DNA of 64,000 nucleotides, from positions 62,001 to 126,000 of the forward strand of contig NZ_FNNE01000001.1 of the NCBI RefSeq assembly GCF_900106945.1, read 5' to 3'. The DNA is from Marinobacter mobilis. GTDB taxonomy: Bacteria; Pseudomonadota; Gammaproteobacteria; Pseudomonadales; Oleiphilaceae. This document shows positions 35,012-43,515 of the stretch, piece after piece. Position 1 is the first letter of the stretch. Every line of letters begins with the position of its first letter. The notes under the pieces are model-generated. The model was not told the DNA's origin and did not search any database. It saw only the letters and a list, made by a program, of their open reading frames with translations. The translations under genes and the position numbers were made by a program.

Positions 35012-35632
35012 TTACTGCGCAGGCCCGGTCTGCGCCATTTCCTGTTCGGTGTAATGCCCCACCATGGTGGTCAGCCCTTCTACCAGTTCGTCGAAGCTGA
35101 TCGGTGGGGCGGGATCGGACAGGTGACGAATGACCGAGAATGTCCCGCCGTTGATCATGATGTAGCTCATGGTGGGGATGTTGCGGATTCGCAGGGTTTC
35201 GGGATGGTGCATCAGGTACTGGGTTACCAGTTCTGACAGCGCTTTTTGCAGCGGCTCCATGTGTTCCTCGACCCCCAGCGTCATGGCATGGCGAGCACAT
35301 TTCAGGTAGCGCCCGTCATTCTGCTGCAGGAAATCGCGGAAATGCTGCAGTAACTCCCGTACCGCTTCCTTGATGGGTTTCCGAACAAGGGTTGGAAACA
35401 GGGGCTGAATAAGGTTGATGGTATCGGCCATGAAGCGCTCCACCATGACCTGGAAAATCTGCTCCTTGTTGTCGAAGTATTCGTACAGGGACCCCACGCC
35501 AACCCCTGCAATATCAGCGATTTGCCGGGTTGTTGTTGCCGCCGGGCCATGCTCGGCCATGGCAATGAAGCCCGCTTCGATGATGGCATTCACGGTCGCC
35601 TTGGCGCGTTGTTGTCGAGGTGCTCTGGCCAT
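35012..35632 (-). CDS. TetR/AcrR-family transcriptional regulator
   Basis: A 206-residue repressor. The N-terminal helix-turn-helix TTRQIADIAGVGVGSLYEYFDNKEQIF is canonical TetR; the C-terminal 140 residues form the ligand and dimer domain. The start at ATG 35632 is preferred because upstream codons overlap the SDR promoter. It is divergent from the SDR-diiron-BVMO operon, with a palindrome in between, so it very likely represses that operon and itself. The ligand is unknown; a fatty acid, acyl-CoA or hydrocarbon would fit. Confidence 0.9.
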   Translation of the reverse strand: MARAPRQQRAKATVNAIIEAGFIAMAEHGPAATTTRQIADIAGVGVGSLYEYFDNKEQIFQVMVERFMADTINLIQPLFPTLVRKPIKEAVRELLQHFRDFLQQNDGRYLKCARHAMTLGVEEHMEPLQKALSELVTQYLMHHPETLRIRNIPTMSYIMINGGTFSVIRHLSDPAPPISFDELVEGLTTMVGHYTEQEMAQTGPAQ

Positions 35633-35644
35633 ACAGTATCCGAA

Positions 35645-35672
35645 TTGAATCCGAACAAGCGTTCGCTCTATC
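35645..35672 (+). promoter_or_regulatory. Promoter of the SDR operon with TetR operator
   Basis: TTGAAT (35645-35650) and TCTATC (35667-35672) are candidate -35 and -10 with a 16-bp spacer. The palindrome CGAAC-AAGC-GTTCG (35652-35665) occupies the spacer, the classical position for TetR repression, and resembles 5-4-5 operators of FabR/PsrA-like regulators. Confidence 0.5.
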
Positions 35673-35736
35673 GTGACCGAATAGTTTGGCCTATGCAAGT
35701 GGGCCAAAACCCGTTGATCACCAAGGGTCGTTATAC

Positions 35737-36579
35737 ATGTTCGGATTAGGTTCTCAGAAGAAACCCAGCAGTCATGCCAATGCGGTTGTCACCGGCGCCG
35801 GCAGCGGTATCGGTCGGGCCTTTGCCCTGGAAATTGGTCGCCGCGGTGGTGCGGTGCTGTGTTCAGACATCGTTCTGGCCGCGGCGGAGGAAACCGCCGC
35901 GCTGGTTCGTCAGCGTGGCGGCCAAGCCTGGGCCTGTCACTGTGATGTCAGTGATCTGGATCAGGTCGAAGCCATGGCTTGTCGCGCGGACGAGGTGCTG
36001 CCTGCGCCGGTCGATCTGGTCATCAATAACGCCGGGGTTGGTGTTGGCGGTACACCCATCGGCGAGGTCGCCATCGACGACTGGCATTGGACGCTCGGCA
36101 TCAACCTCTGGGGGGTCATCCACGGCAGCCATGTGTTTGTTCCGCGACTGCGCAAGGCCGGTCGGGGCGGCATCATCAATGTGGCCTCCACCGCCGGGTT
36201 CTCCGCTGCGCCATTGATGGGCCCCTACAACGTCACCAAGGCCGGTGCTCTGGCCCTCACCGAAACCCTGGCTGCGGAGCTGGCGGGTTCGGGGGTGGCG
36301 GTAACGGCGCTTTGTCCCACCCTGGTGAAAACCAACATCAACGCTAACGGGCGGATTGTCGGAGATTCCTCCAGGCTGTTTGACCGGCTGATGGCTCGCT
36401 TTGGCATGTCCGCCGAACGGGTGGTCAACGATGCCCTCAATGCTCTGGATCGTGGCGACCTGTACGTCATGCCGCAATTTGATGCCCGCATGATCTGGCG
36501 CGCCAAACGACTGGTTCCCCGCACCTATGCCATGGGAACCGGATTGATTAACCGTTTTGGCGCCAGTCGCCTGAACTGA
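35737..36579 (+). CDS. Short-chain dehydrogenase/reductase
   Basis: A 280-residue SDR. The cofactor motif TGAGSGIGRAF is at about 20-30, NNAG follows strand 4, and the catalytic Ser/Tyr/Lys are in VASTAGFSAAPLMGPYNVTKAG (YxxxK is complete). It reduces or oxidises a carbonyl or alcohol with NAD(P)H. It starts at ATG 35737 in the first gene of an operon with a diiron protein (25 bp on) and a Baeyer-Villiger monooxygenase, under divergent TetR control. A role in alcohol to ketone conversion before Baeyer-Villiger oxidation is plausible inference. Confidence 0.86.
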   Translation: MFGLGSQKKPSSHANAVVTGAGSGIGRAFALEIGRRGGAVLCSDIVLAAAEETAALVRQRGGQAWACHCDVSDLDQVEAMACRADEVLPAPVDLVINNAGVGVGGTPIGEVAIDDWHWTLGINLWGVIHGSHVFVPRLRKAGRGGIINVASTAGFSAAPLMGPYNVTKAGALALTETLAAELAGSGVAVTALCPTLVKTNINANGRIVGDSSRLFDRLMARFGMSAERVVNDALNALDRGDLYVMPQFDARMIWRAKRLVPRTYAMGTGLINRFGASRLN

Positions 36580-36604
36580 AGCCTACGGCAACAAGGACTA
36601 AATC

Positions 36605-37531
36605 ATGGCTAAAATTGATCTCGACAAGATGCTGGTGAAGATCAAGAACACCCAGTGGGCGCTTTCGGACATCGACTGGGATGCCCCCGGGGCTGACCTG
36701 GTGACCGCCGAGCAGTGGCCTCAGCTGAAGGAATTCATGGCCGATCTGATGTGGATCGAGCACGTCGGTGCACGGGCTTTTGCCGCCATGGCGAAGAAGG
36801 CGCCAACCGATACCCTTCGCGAAATCTATACCTATTTCCACGCCGAAGAGCAGCGTCATGCCAATGCTGAAATGGCGCTGATGAAACGCTGGGGAATGCT
36901 GGACGGTGATGAGTTGCCTGAGCCCAACATCAACCTGCGGCTGGTCATCGAATGGCTGGACCGCTACAGCGACGAAATGCCGGTGTATGTGCTGGGTACG
37001 GTGGTGCCGATGCTGGAAATCGCCCTGGATGGCGCCTTGTGCAAGTTCCTGCTGGACACTGTGGATGACCCGGTCTGCCATCAGGCGTTTGAAAAGATCA
37101 ACGACGACGAATCCCGCCATCTCGGGGTCGGCTTCACCGTGATGGAAATGCAGGGCCATGGCGCCACCTACATCAAGATGGTCGAGATGGCGGCGCAGTT
37201 AATGGACCCCCGGCTGATCCTGGGCATTGCTTCCTATTTCCCGCTACTCAACAAGATGCGCGATAACGTGGTAGCGATGGGGCTGTCGGAAGAAAAACTG
37301 TACGCCTGCATGAGGAAGTTTGAAAAGATTGGCGGGCGTACCGAGGATGGTCGTCGCAATGTCTGGTTCCAGATCATCAAGTTCCACTCCCGTTGGGTGG
37401 TTGACCGTAACAACCGCTTCTACCACGCGCCGGTGGACGCGGTTGTGAAACTGACCGGTTACATTCCCCGCCGGGTTCTGCCCGCGGTGCCGAGCTGGGT
37501 GAAAGAACTGACCTACAAACCGACCGCCTGA
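36605..37531 (+). CDS. Ferritin-like diiron carboxylate protein
   Basis: A 308-residue helical protein of the ferritin-like superfamily. The full set of diiron ligands is in place: E52 (WIEH), E82-x-x-H85 (EEQRH), E138 (MLEIALD) and E169-x-x-H172 (DESRH), the E...ExxH...E...ExxH pattern of ribonucleotide reductase R2, fatty-acid desaturase and AurF-like oxygenases. Which reaction it performs is unknown; oxygen activation on a hydrophobic substrate fits the monooxygenase and SDR beside it. It is the second gene of the TetR-controlled operon. About 88 bp with a hairpin separate it from the third gene. Confidence 0.82.
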   Translation: MAKIDLDKMLVKIKNTQWALSDIDWDAPGADLVTAEQWPQLKEFMADLMWIEHVGARAFAAMAKKAPTDTLREIYTYFHAEEQRHANAEMALMKRWGMLDGDELPEPNINLRLVIEWLDRYSDEMPVYVLGTVVPMLEIALDGALCKFLLDTVDDPVCHQAFEKINDDESRHLGVGFTVMEMQGHGATYIKMVEMAAQLMDPRLILGIASYFPLLNKMRDNVVAMGLSEEKLYACMRKFEKIGGRTEDGRRNVWFQIIKFHSRWVVDRNNRFYHAPVDAVVKLTGYIPRRVLPAVPSWVKELTYKPTA

Positions 37532-37559
37532 TCCGGGCTGGTCCGGCCATTAACAAGCC

Positions 37560-37589
37560 GCACGGCGTCGTTGCGAACGATAGCCGTGC
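37560..37589 (+). terminator. Nested hairpin inside the diiron-BVMO operon
   Basis: Outer arms GCACGGC and GCCGTGC enclose an inner stem TCGTT/AACGA with a 3-base loop. A short T-run (GTTTTT) follows after about 10 bases, so it may be an attenuator that reduces BVMO expression relative to the first two genes. Confidence 0.5.
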
Positions 37590-37619
37590 GCTCTGTCTAT
37601 GTTTTTATGAGAGTGTGAG

Positions 37620-39149
37620 ATGACCAACGCGACGACTTCCCGTAAAGGTACCGCAAAGGCGGCCACCACCAGCGCCAAGCGCGCCAGTAACGTCAAGCCG
37701 GCCACTGTCCTGATCGTCGGTGCCGGGTTTGCCGGTCTGGGCACAGCGATACGTCTGCAGCAGGCTGGGATCCGGAATATTGTGATTCTGGAGCGCGCCA
37801 GTGCTGTCGGCGGCACCTGGAGAGATAACAGCTACCCCGGTGCCGCCTGTGATATTCCGTCCAACCTGTATTCCTATTCCTTTGACCCGAACCCGGACTG
37901 GTCCCGGAGTTTCTCCGGCAGTGCGGAAATCCTCAGTTACATCGAGGCGATGGTGGAGCGGTTCGGGTTGCAGCAGTACATTCGCTTTAACCAGAACGTG
38001 ACCGACCTGTCTTATGATGACGATCATGGCCTCTGGCACGCCAGTACCGAGGGTGGGGCGTCTTTCTCCGGCCGGGTGGCGGTTATGGCCCAGGGGCCTT
38101 TGTCCAACCCCGGCTTCCCGGCGATTCCGGGGATTGAGGACTTCAAGGGCAAGACCGTCCACAGTGCGGCCTGGGATCACGATTACGACTTCCGTGGCAA
38201 AAGGGTGGGGGTGATTGGCACCGGTGCGAGCGCCATTCAGATCATTCCGGAACTGGCTAAGCAGGCGGGTAAGCTGACGGTATTCCAGCGTACCCCGGCC
38301 TGGGTGATGCCGCGCCCGGATTTTGAGACTCCGGACTGGCAGAAGACTCTGTTCCGCAAGGTGCCAGCGAGTCAGTCAGCGTTGCGTAAGGGGCTTTATC
38401 TGGCGCACGAATCCATGGCTCTGGCGGTGATCTGGCAATCACCGGTGACCCGGCTTGCGGAGCGTCTCGGCCGCTGGCATTTGAGACGTCAGGTCAAGGA
38501 CCGCTGGCTACGCCGTCAGTTGACGCCGGACTATCGTATTGGCTGCAAGCGTATCCTGGTCTCGAACGATTACTACCCGGCCCTGCAGCAGCCGAACAGC
38601 AAGCTGATTACCTGGCCGATTGCGCGGATTTCCGAGAACGGTGTGCGTACCGTAGAAGGGATCGAGCATCAGTTTGATGCGATTGTGTATGCCACCGGTT
38701 TTGAGGTCAGTCATTCCGGTACACCGTTCCCGGTGCGCGGCAGTGCCGGGCGGTTGCTCGCGGATGACTGGGCGCGAGGGGCCCAGGCCTACAAGAGCAT
38801 CAATGTGGCGGGCTATCCCAACCTGTTTCTGACCTTTGGGCCGAACTCCGGCCCGGGCCACAACTCCGCGCTGGTGTATATGGAGTCGCAGATCGATTAC
38901 ATCGTCAAGGGTGTGAAGACGATCCTCAAGCGCAATCTGAAAGCGCTGGCGGTCAAGGACCGGGCTCAGGACGAATACAACGCCGGCATCCAGAAGCGGC
39001 TGGCAAGGACCAACTGGAACTCCGGCTGCAAAAGCTGGTACCTCACCGAGGATGGCTTTAACGCCACCATGTACCCGGGCTTCGCCACCCAGTACGCGAA
39101 TCAGATGAGCGAACTGGAACTCAGGGACTACACTCTAATAACTGCTTGA
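37620..39149 (+). CDS. Baeyer-Villiger-type flavin monooxygenase
   Basis: A 509-residue FAD/NADPH enzyme. The first Rossmann loop is GAGFAGLG (34-41), the GG motif is EGGTWRD-like (VGGTWRD), the second Rossmann motif is GTGASAIQ, and the Baeyer-Villiger fingerprint FxGxxxHxxxW reads FKGKTVHSAAW (175-185). Such enzymes insert oxygen beside a ketone to give an ester or lactone. About 25 N-terminal residues are Thr/Ala/Lys-rich and precede the FAD domain. It ends the TetR-regulated operon. Its last 29 bases overlap the convergent EAL gene. Confidence 0.9.
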   Translation: MTNATTSRKGTAKAATTSAKRASNVKPATVLIVGAGFAGLGTAIRLQQAGIRNIVILERASAVGGTWRDNSYPGAACDIPSNLYSYSFDPNPDWSRSFSGSAEILSYIEAMVERFGLQQYIRFNQNVTDLSYDDDHGLWHASTEGGASFSGRVAVMAQGPLSNPGFPAIPGIEDFKGKTVHSAAWDHDYDFRGKRVGVIGTGASAIQIIPELAKQAGKLTVFQRTPAWVMPRPDFETPDWQKTLFRKVPASQSALRKGLYLAHESMALAVIWQSPVTRLAERLGRWHLRRQVKDRWLRRQLTPDYRIGCKRILVSNDYYPALQQPNSKLITWPIARISENGVRTVEGIEHQFDAIVYATGFEVSHSGTPFPVRGSAGRLLADDWARGAQAYKSINVAGYPNLFLTFGPNSGPGHNSALVYMESQIDYIVKGVKTILKRNLKALAVKDRAQDEYNAGIQKRLARTNWNSGCKSWYLTEDGFNATMYPGFATQYANQMSELELRDYTLITA

Positions 39150-41724
39150 TATTCAACGGTCTGCTCCAGTAGAAGCCCTGGCCATAGAGGCCGGGGAACT
39201 GCTGGAGCCAGCAGGCCGTTGCCTCGTTTTCCACCCCTTCCACCACAATGTTCAGTTTAAGGGCATCACCCAGCTCCAGTGCGGTGCGGAAGATCCGCTG
39301 GCGGATCGGATTGGTGAGAATGTCCTCAAGGAAGCTGCGGTCGATTTTCAGTTCATCGAGATCAAAACTGGCCAGGGTGCCGAGGGAAGAGTGGCCGGTT
39401 CCGAAGTCGTCGAGCGCAATCTGGAGCCCGGCGCGGCTGAGCTGGTGGATCATGGCCCGCGCTTTGCCGGTATCGCTCATGACCGAGGTTTCGGTGATTT
39501 CGAGAATCAGGTTCTGTGGTTCAATCTGATGGCTCTGCAGCGTTGCCAGTACGGTCTGGTCAAAGCCAGGCTGGCTCAGGTCCTGGGCCGAAATGTTGAT
39601 GGCGATGGCAATGTGGTGGCCATAGTGTTCTGCCAGTACCGGCCAGTCGCGACAGGCGCGATCCAGCGCCCACAGGGTGACCGGATAGATCGCGCCAACC
39701 TGCTCGGCCAGGGGGATCCACTGATCTGGGGAGATCAGGCCGAATTCCCGGTGGTGCCAGCGGATCAGCGCTTCAAAGGCGGCGGTCTTGCCATCGCGGA
39801 CACTGACCTTGGGCTGGTAGAGCATGTAGATGTCGCCACTGCTCAGCGCGTTTTCCAGATCCAGCATCAGCACCTGCTTGCGCAATTGCTGCTCGGCAAT
39901 GTCGGAATCATACAGGGTCAGGGTCTGGCCCTGATCCAGAGCTGCAAAGCCGGCGCAGGACAGAATATCAGCGGCAGATTTGCCATGTATTGCGGAGTCT
40001 GCAACCCCCACTGAGGGGTGCCAGCTGAAGGCGTAACGGCCTTCGATGTAGCTCGCTTCGAGCCACTGGATAATGGCTTGCTGGATGGCGGCCGGTCGCC
40101 CGGGGAGCACGTTGTTGCGCAGGGCAAAGGCGTGGCTGGTGATGTCGATGGTGGCCAGACCCTGGTGGTTAAAGCGCACCAGCGCCTCGCCGAAGGTTTC
40201 GCGGAGGAAATCGTTGAGCCGGGCCAGGTAGCTGTTGAGCAGGTTGGTGGCGGCCTGGTAGCCCAGTGACTGCTCGATCTGGCTAAAATATTCCAGCCGC
40301 ACCAGATACAGGCTGTAGCGTTCGCCCCGGCGATGCATGTCCTCAAGGGTATCCTCCAGCACCAGACGGTTGGGCAGGCCGGTGTTCTGGTGGGTGACCA
40401 GCAGCTGGTCGTAATCGGCCTTCAGCCGGGTGCGGCGAAGTTTTTCCTGGCGCGCCTGGATCGACGCACTCAGGCGCCGTCGCCGCTCTTCCAGCAGCAG
40501 CTGACCAATGCCCATGGTCAGCAGAATGGAGGCTATGGCGGTACCAAGGAAAAAGGCGGAGTTGGTCAGGCTGTTCACCGGTACCAGACCTACTGTACGC
40601 ACCGACGAGGTGATGGCGCCGATGAAAATGGCAATCACCGCCAGGGCGTAGTAGCGGGCGTAAAGATGGGTACGCAGGCGCTTGAGGACGATGGCCAGGA
40701 TATAGAGCAGGGCACTGCCGGCAATGATCAGCAGGGTGCCCTGACCCATATAAGGAATCTGGATCGGGGTGGTGACCAGTAGCAACAGAGCAATCAGCGA
40801 GACCGCGTCGAGAATCCGCGATGGCTTCCGGGGGAGATCGATAAAGTGTGGGGTGAACTGGCAGATAGCGATCACACACAGTGGCAGGGTGACGCTGAGC
40901 AAACCGTTGGCGGCCGGGTATTCCGGCCACAGCAGCCACGGGCCAAAGCCTTCAAGAATCAGTTGTGACAGGATAATGCTGATCATCAGGACACTGAGCC
41001 AGGCCAGGCCCGGACGACGCAGCAGGGTTACGATCATCAGGTTGAGCAGCAGGGCAAAGCCCAGCAGGCCGCTGACAAAGGCTTTCCAGACCAGAGTGCT
41101 GGCCGAGGAGCCCACCACCGACTCCGGCGTTTGCAGCGATACTGGCAGCATGGTGGGGCCGGAATTGCGGACCTCGAACAGGAACAGGGTCGAACTGTGA
41201 GGTGCAATGGTGACGGGCCAGACCCACTGTGGCAAATCGTATATTCGGTTATTGAACGGGTACTGGTCGCCCATGACCGGCATGCGGGTTATGCCCTCCC
41301 GGGTCACCGCTGCCGGGGCGATGTGGTCGAGGAACGGGGCGGGCACTACAATGAGCCTGTCCATCGGCTGTGCGGACCGGTTCTCGATGTGGAAGCGGAA
41401 AGTCGCCGGGTGAGTCAGGTAGCCCAGGCCGCTCCCGCTGCGCTCGGCGTGCTGCCAGAGATCGTCTTGCCACAATCGGCCGGTAAGAATCTGGTCAAGG
41501 CTGCGCATCGTATAGTCGACACGAACAGTGTCCGCCGGGGTGCCGCTGGTGACTGGGCCGGAGGGGATGTCATCGGGAGCATTGAATACGGACTGCGCCA
41601 GCAGGCCATAGAGAATGGCGGCAATGACCAACAGCAATGGCCGCCAGAGGGCGGCAATCGAACGCTGAAAGCGCTCAGCCCGCGCACCGGCTAATGAACT
41701 GAAGGTAGGATGTTCGGAATCCAT
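39121..41724 (-). CDS. Membrane EAL phosphodiesterase with 7TM-type sensor and degenerate GGDEF
   Basis: An 867-residue inner-membrane protein. A signal/anchor helix near 28-45 is followed by an extracytoplasmic region to about 210, seven or so hydrophobic helices (about 212-430), a coiled region, a GGDEF-like domain and a C-terminal EAL domain. EAL is well preserved: FEALIRWHH, ITETSVM, ALDDFGTG and VVEGVEN, suggesting active c-di-GMP hydrolysis. The GGDEF-like domain lacks the GGDEF signature (RFNHQGLATI at that place), so it is unlikely to make c-di-GMP. It overlaps the BVMO gene tail to tail by 29 bp. Confidence 0.88.
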   Translation of the reverse strand: MDSEHPTFSSLAGARAERFQRSIAALWRPLLLVIAAILYGLLAQSVFNAPDDIPSGPVTSGTPADTVRVDYTMRSLDQILTGRLWQDDLWQHAERSGSGLGYLTHPATFRFHIENRSAQPMDRLIVVPAPFLDHIAPAAVTREGITRMPVMGDQYPFNNRIYDLPQWVWPVTIAPHSSTLFLFEVRNSGPTMLPVSLQTPESVVGSSASTLVWKAFVSGLLGFALLLNLMIVTLLRRPGLAWLSVLMISIILSQLILEGFGPWLLWPEYPAANGLLSVTLPLCVIAICQFTPHFIDLPRKPSRILDAVSLIALLLLVTTPIQIPYMGQGTLLIIAGSALLYILAIVLKRLRTHLYARYYALAVIAIFIGAITSSVRTVGLVPVNSLTNSAFFLGTAIASILLTMGIGQLLLEERRRRLSASIQARQEKLRRTRLKADYDQLLVTHQNTGLPNRLVLEDTLEDMHRRGERYSLYLVRLEYFSQIEQSLGYQAATNLLNSYLARLNDFLRETFGEALVRFNHQGLATIDITSHAFALRNNVLPGRPAAIQQAIIQWLEASYIEGRYAFSWHPSVGVADSAIHGKSAADILSCAGFAALDQGQTLTLYDSDIAEQQLRKQVLMLDLENALSSGDIYMLYQPKVSVRDGKTAAFEALIRWHHREFGLISPDQWIPLAEQVGAIYPVTLWALDRACRDWPVLAEHYGHHIAIAINISAQDLSQPGFDQTVLATLQSHQIEPQNLILEITETSVMSDTGKARAMIHQLSRAGLQIALDDFGTGHSSLGTLASFDLDELKIDRSFLEDILTNPIRQRIFRTALELGDALKLNIVVEGVENEATACWLQQFPGLYGQGFYWSRPLNIKQLLECSP

Positions 41725-42077
41725 GGAGCGCTTGACCTGTGTGTTCTCGTTATCCTCTCCGCCAATGGCCCGGGGCAGGATGGTTGCTTACAATTCGATA
41801 CACAATGAAATATCTTTTAACATATTGAGAATCAAGATATTTTACGTAATTTCATAGTTGGTTCCCACGATTCATTACAAAATTGTGGCGAAGCGGTAAT
41901 CCATTCTCCGGCCGGGAATGGCCAACCTGAGGACCAGCGCTGGTATAGTGGGCCGGATCAGCCGCTGCGGCCGTGGTGTGTTGCTATGCTGTACCGGAAA
42001 GCTAACCATGAGCTTAGTAGTAAAACGCGGAGTGGGTGAACCTGCCCGCCAAATTCTGAACATTTAAGGCATCCGGG
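41725..42077. other. Intergenic region between the EAL gene and pbpG
   Basis: A 353-base gap between divergent genes. The part from 41790 to 41880 is AT-rich, unlike the surroundings, and probably holds promoters for both genes, but I cannot fix a convincing -35/-10 pair. I see no small gene or repeat. Confidence 0.4.
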
Positions 42078-42986
42078 ATGCGACAACCGATTCTGATTTC
42101 CTTGCTGGCACTCTTCCTGATCACCGCCACAGCGGCGCGGGCTGAGACAGCTCCGTTGCCTAACCTGGCGTCGGTGAATGCTGCCGCCGCCTACCTTGAT
42201 GATGGCAAACTGCTATTGGCCAAGAACGCCGACCGGCAAGTGCCCATCGCTTCGGTGACCAAGCTGATGACCGCGTTGGTGGTGCTGGAATCGGGGGCGT
42301 CCCTGAACGAGCAGCTGGAGTTTTACCCCCGTCATGTGGATGCGCCGAATAACGCCTATACCCGTATCCGCGTCGGCTCGACTTTGCGCCGTGGCGATAT
42401 GCTGCGGATTGCACTGATGTCATCGGAGAACTTCGCCGCCTATACCCTGGCTCGCCACTACCCCGGAGGCTACGACGCCTTTGTGGCAGCGATGAACGAA
42501 ACAGCGACGACCCTCGGCATGACGGGTACCCATTTTGTCGACCCCACCGGGCTGTCCGCGGGCAATCGATCCACGGCGGCTGATCTGGTCAGACTGGTGG
42601 TGGCGGCCAGTGGTCATGAGGAAATTCGCGAGTATTCGACCTCCCGCTATTTCACGGCAAATTTCCGTCAGCCGCGGTACCGCCTGGATTTTGGCAACAC
42701 CAATATTCTGGTACACCGGGACAGCTGGGGGGTGTCTCTGAGCAAGACTGGCTACCTCACCGAAGCCGGTCGTTGCCTGGTGATGGTTTCGCAAATGGAA
42801 GGGCGCGATGTGGTGACGGTGTTGCTGGATTCCTTTGGCTCCCGTTCACCAGTTGGCGATGCGGGCCGGATCAAGAACTGGTTGCTTACTGGTGAGCGCG
42901 GTCGGGTGGCAGGGGCTGCCCGGGAGTATGAGCAGCAGCGTAACCCCCAGTTCGCGACGGCAGCGAATACCCCGGCGGTCAACTGA
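42078..42986 (+). CDS. pbpG: D-alanyl-D-alanine endopeptidase (PBP7-like)
   Basis: A 302-residue periplasmic serine peptidase. A signal peptide ends near residue 22 (ARA-ET). The penicillin-binding motifs are complete: SVTK (59-62), SEN in MSSENFAA, and KTG in SLSKTGYL. The length and RNPQ-like tail fit PBP7/PbpG, which cleaves cross-links in peptidoglycan, more than the larger DacA carboxypeptidases. A short asparaginase gene follows after 23 bp. Confidence 0.88.
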   Translation: MRQPILISLLALFLITATAARAETAPLPNLASVNAAAAYLDDGKLLLAKNADRQVPIASVTKLMTALVVLESGASLNEQLEFYPRHVDAPNNAYTRIRVGSTLRRGDMLRIALMSSENFAAYTLARHYPGGYDAFVAAMNETATTLGMTGTHFVDPTGLSAGNRSTAADLVRLVVAASGHEEIREYSTSRYFTANFRQPRYRLDFGNTNILVHRDSWGVSLSKTGYLTEAGRCLVMVSQMEGRDVVTVLLDSFGSRSPVGDAGRIKNWLLTGERGRVAGAAREYEQQRNPQFATAANTPAVN

Positions 42987-43009
42987 GACAACGGCGCAAG
43001 AGACCAGAC

Positions 43010-43489
43010 ATGATTCAGGTATTTACCACCGGCGGTACCATCGACAAGCATTACTATGACGCCAACAGCGAGTTTGAGATCGCCGACAGCCTGCTGCCGG
43101 AACTGCTGCAGGAAGCCAATATCAGCGATCCCTATCAGATTGCCGGGCTGTTGCGGAAGGACAGCCTGGACATCACCGAGCAGGATCGGGCGGCGATTGT
43201 TGACGCGGTAGCCGGCACTTCGGCCCAACGCATCCTCATCACCCACGGTACCGACACCATGCCGGAAACGGCACAGGCACTGGCCGGGATCAGCGCCAAG
43301 ACCGTGGTGCTGATGGGGGCCATGCAGCCGGCCCGCATGCGCCGCAGTGATGCGGTGTTCAACCTTGGGTTTGCCTGGGCGGCGCTGAAGCTGTTGCCGC
43401 CGGGCATTTACATTGCGATGAACGGCGACGTGTTTGAGGCTGGCCGGGTCCGCAAGAACCTGGCGGCCCAGCGTTTTGAAAGGGACTGA
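43010..43489 (+). CDS. Short asparaginase-domain protein
   Basis: A 159-residue protein equal to the N-terminal catalytic domain of L-asparaginase. The two active-site threonine motifs TTGGTID (6-12) and HGTDT (79-83) are intact, but the C-terminal domain (about 160 residues) of classical asparaginases is missing. Stand-alone short asparaginase-domain proteins are annotated in many marine gammaproteobacteria; their substrate is not known. It follows pbpG by 23 bp on the same strand, with no sign of a frameshift at its end. Confidence 0.82.
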   Translation: MIQVFTTGGTIDKHYYDANSEFEIADSLLPELLQEANISDPYQIAGLLRKDSLDITEQDRAAIVDAVAGTSAQRILITHGTDTMPETAQALAGISAKTVVLMGAMQPARMRRSDAVFNLGFAWAALKLLPPGIYIAMNGDVFEAGRVRKNLAAQRFERD

Positions 43490-43515
43490 AGACGCCTGCT
43501 GAGGGTGTTTGCGGT

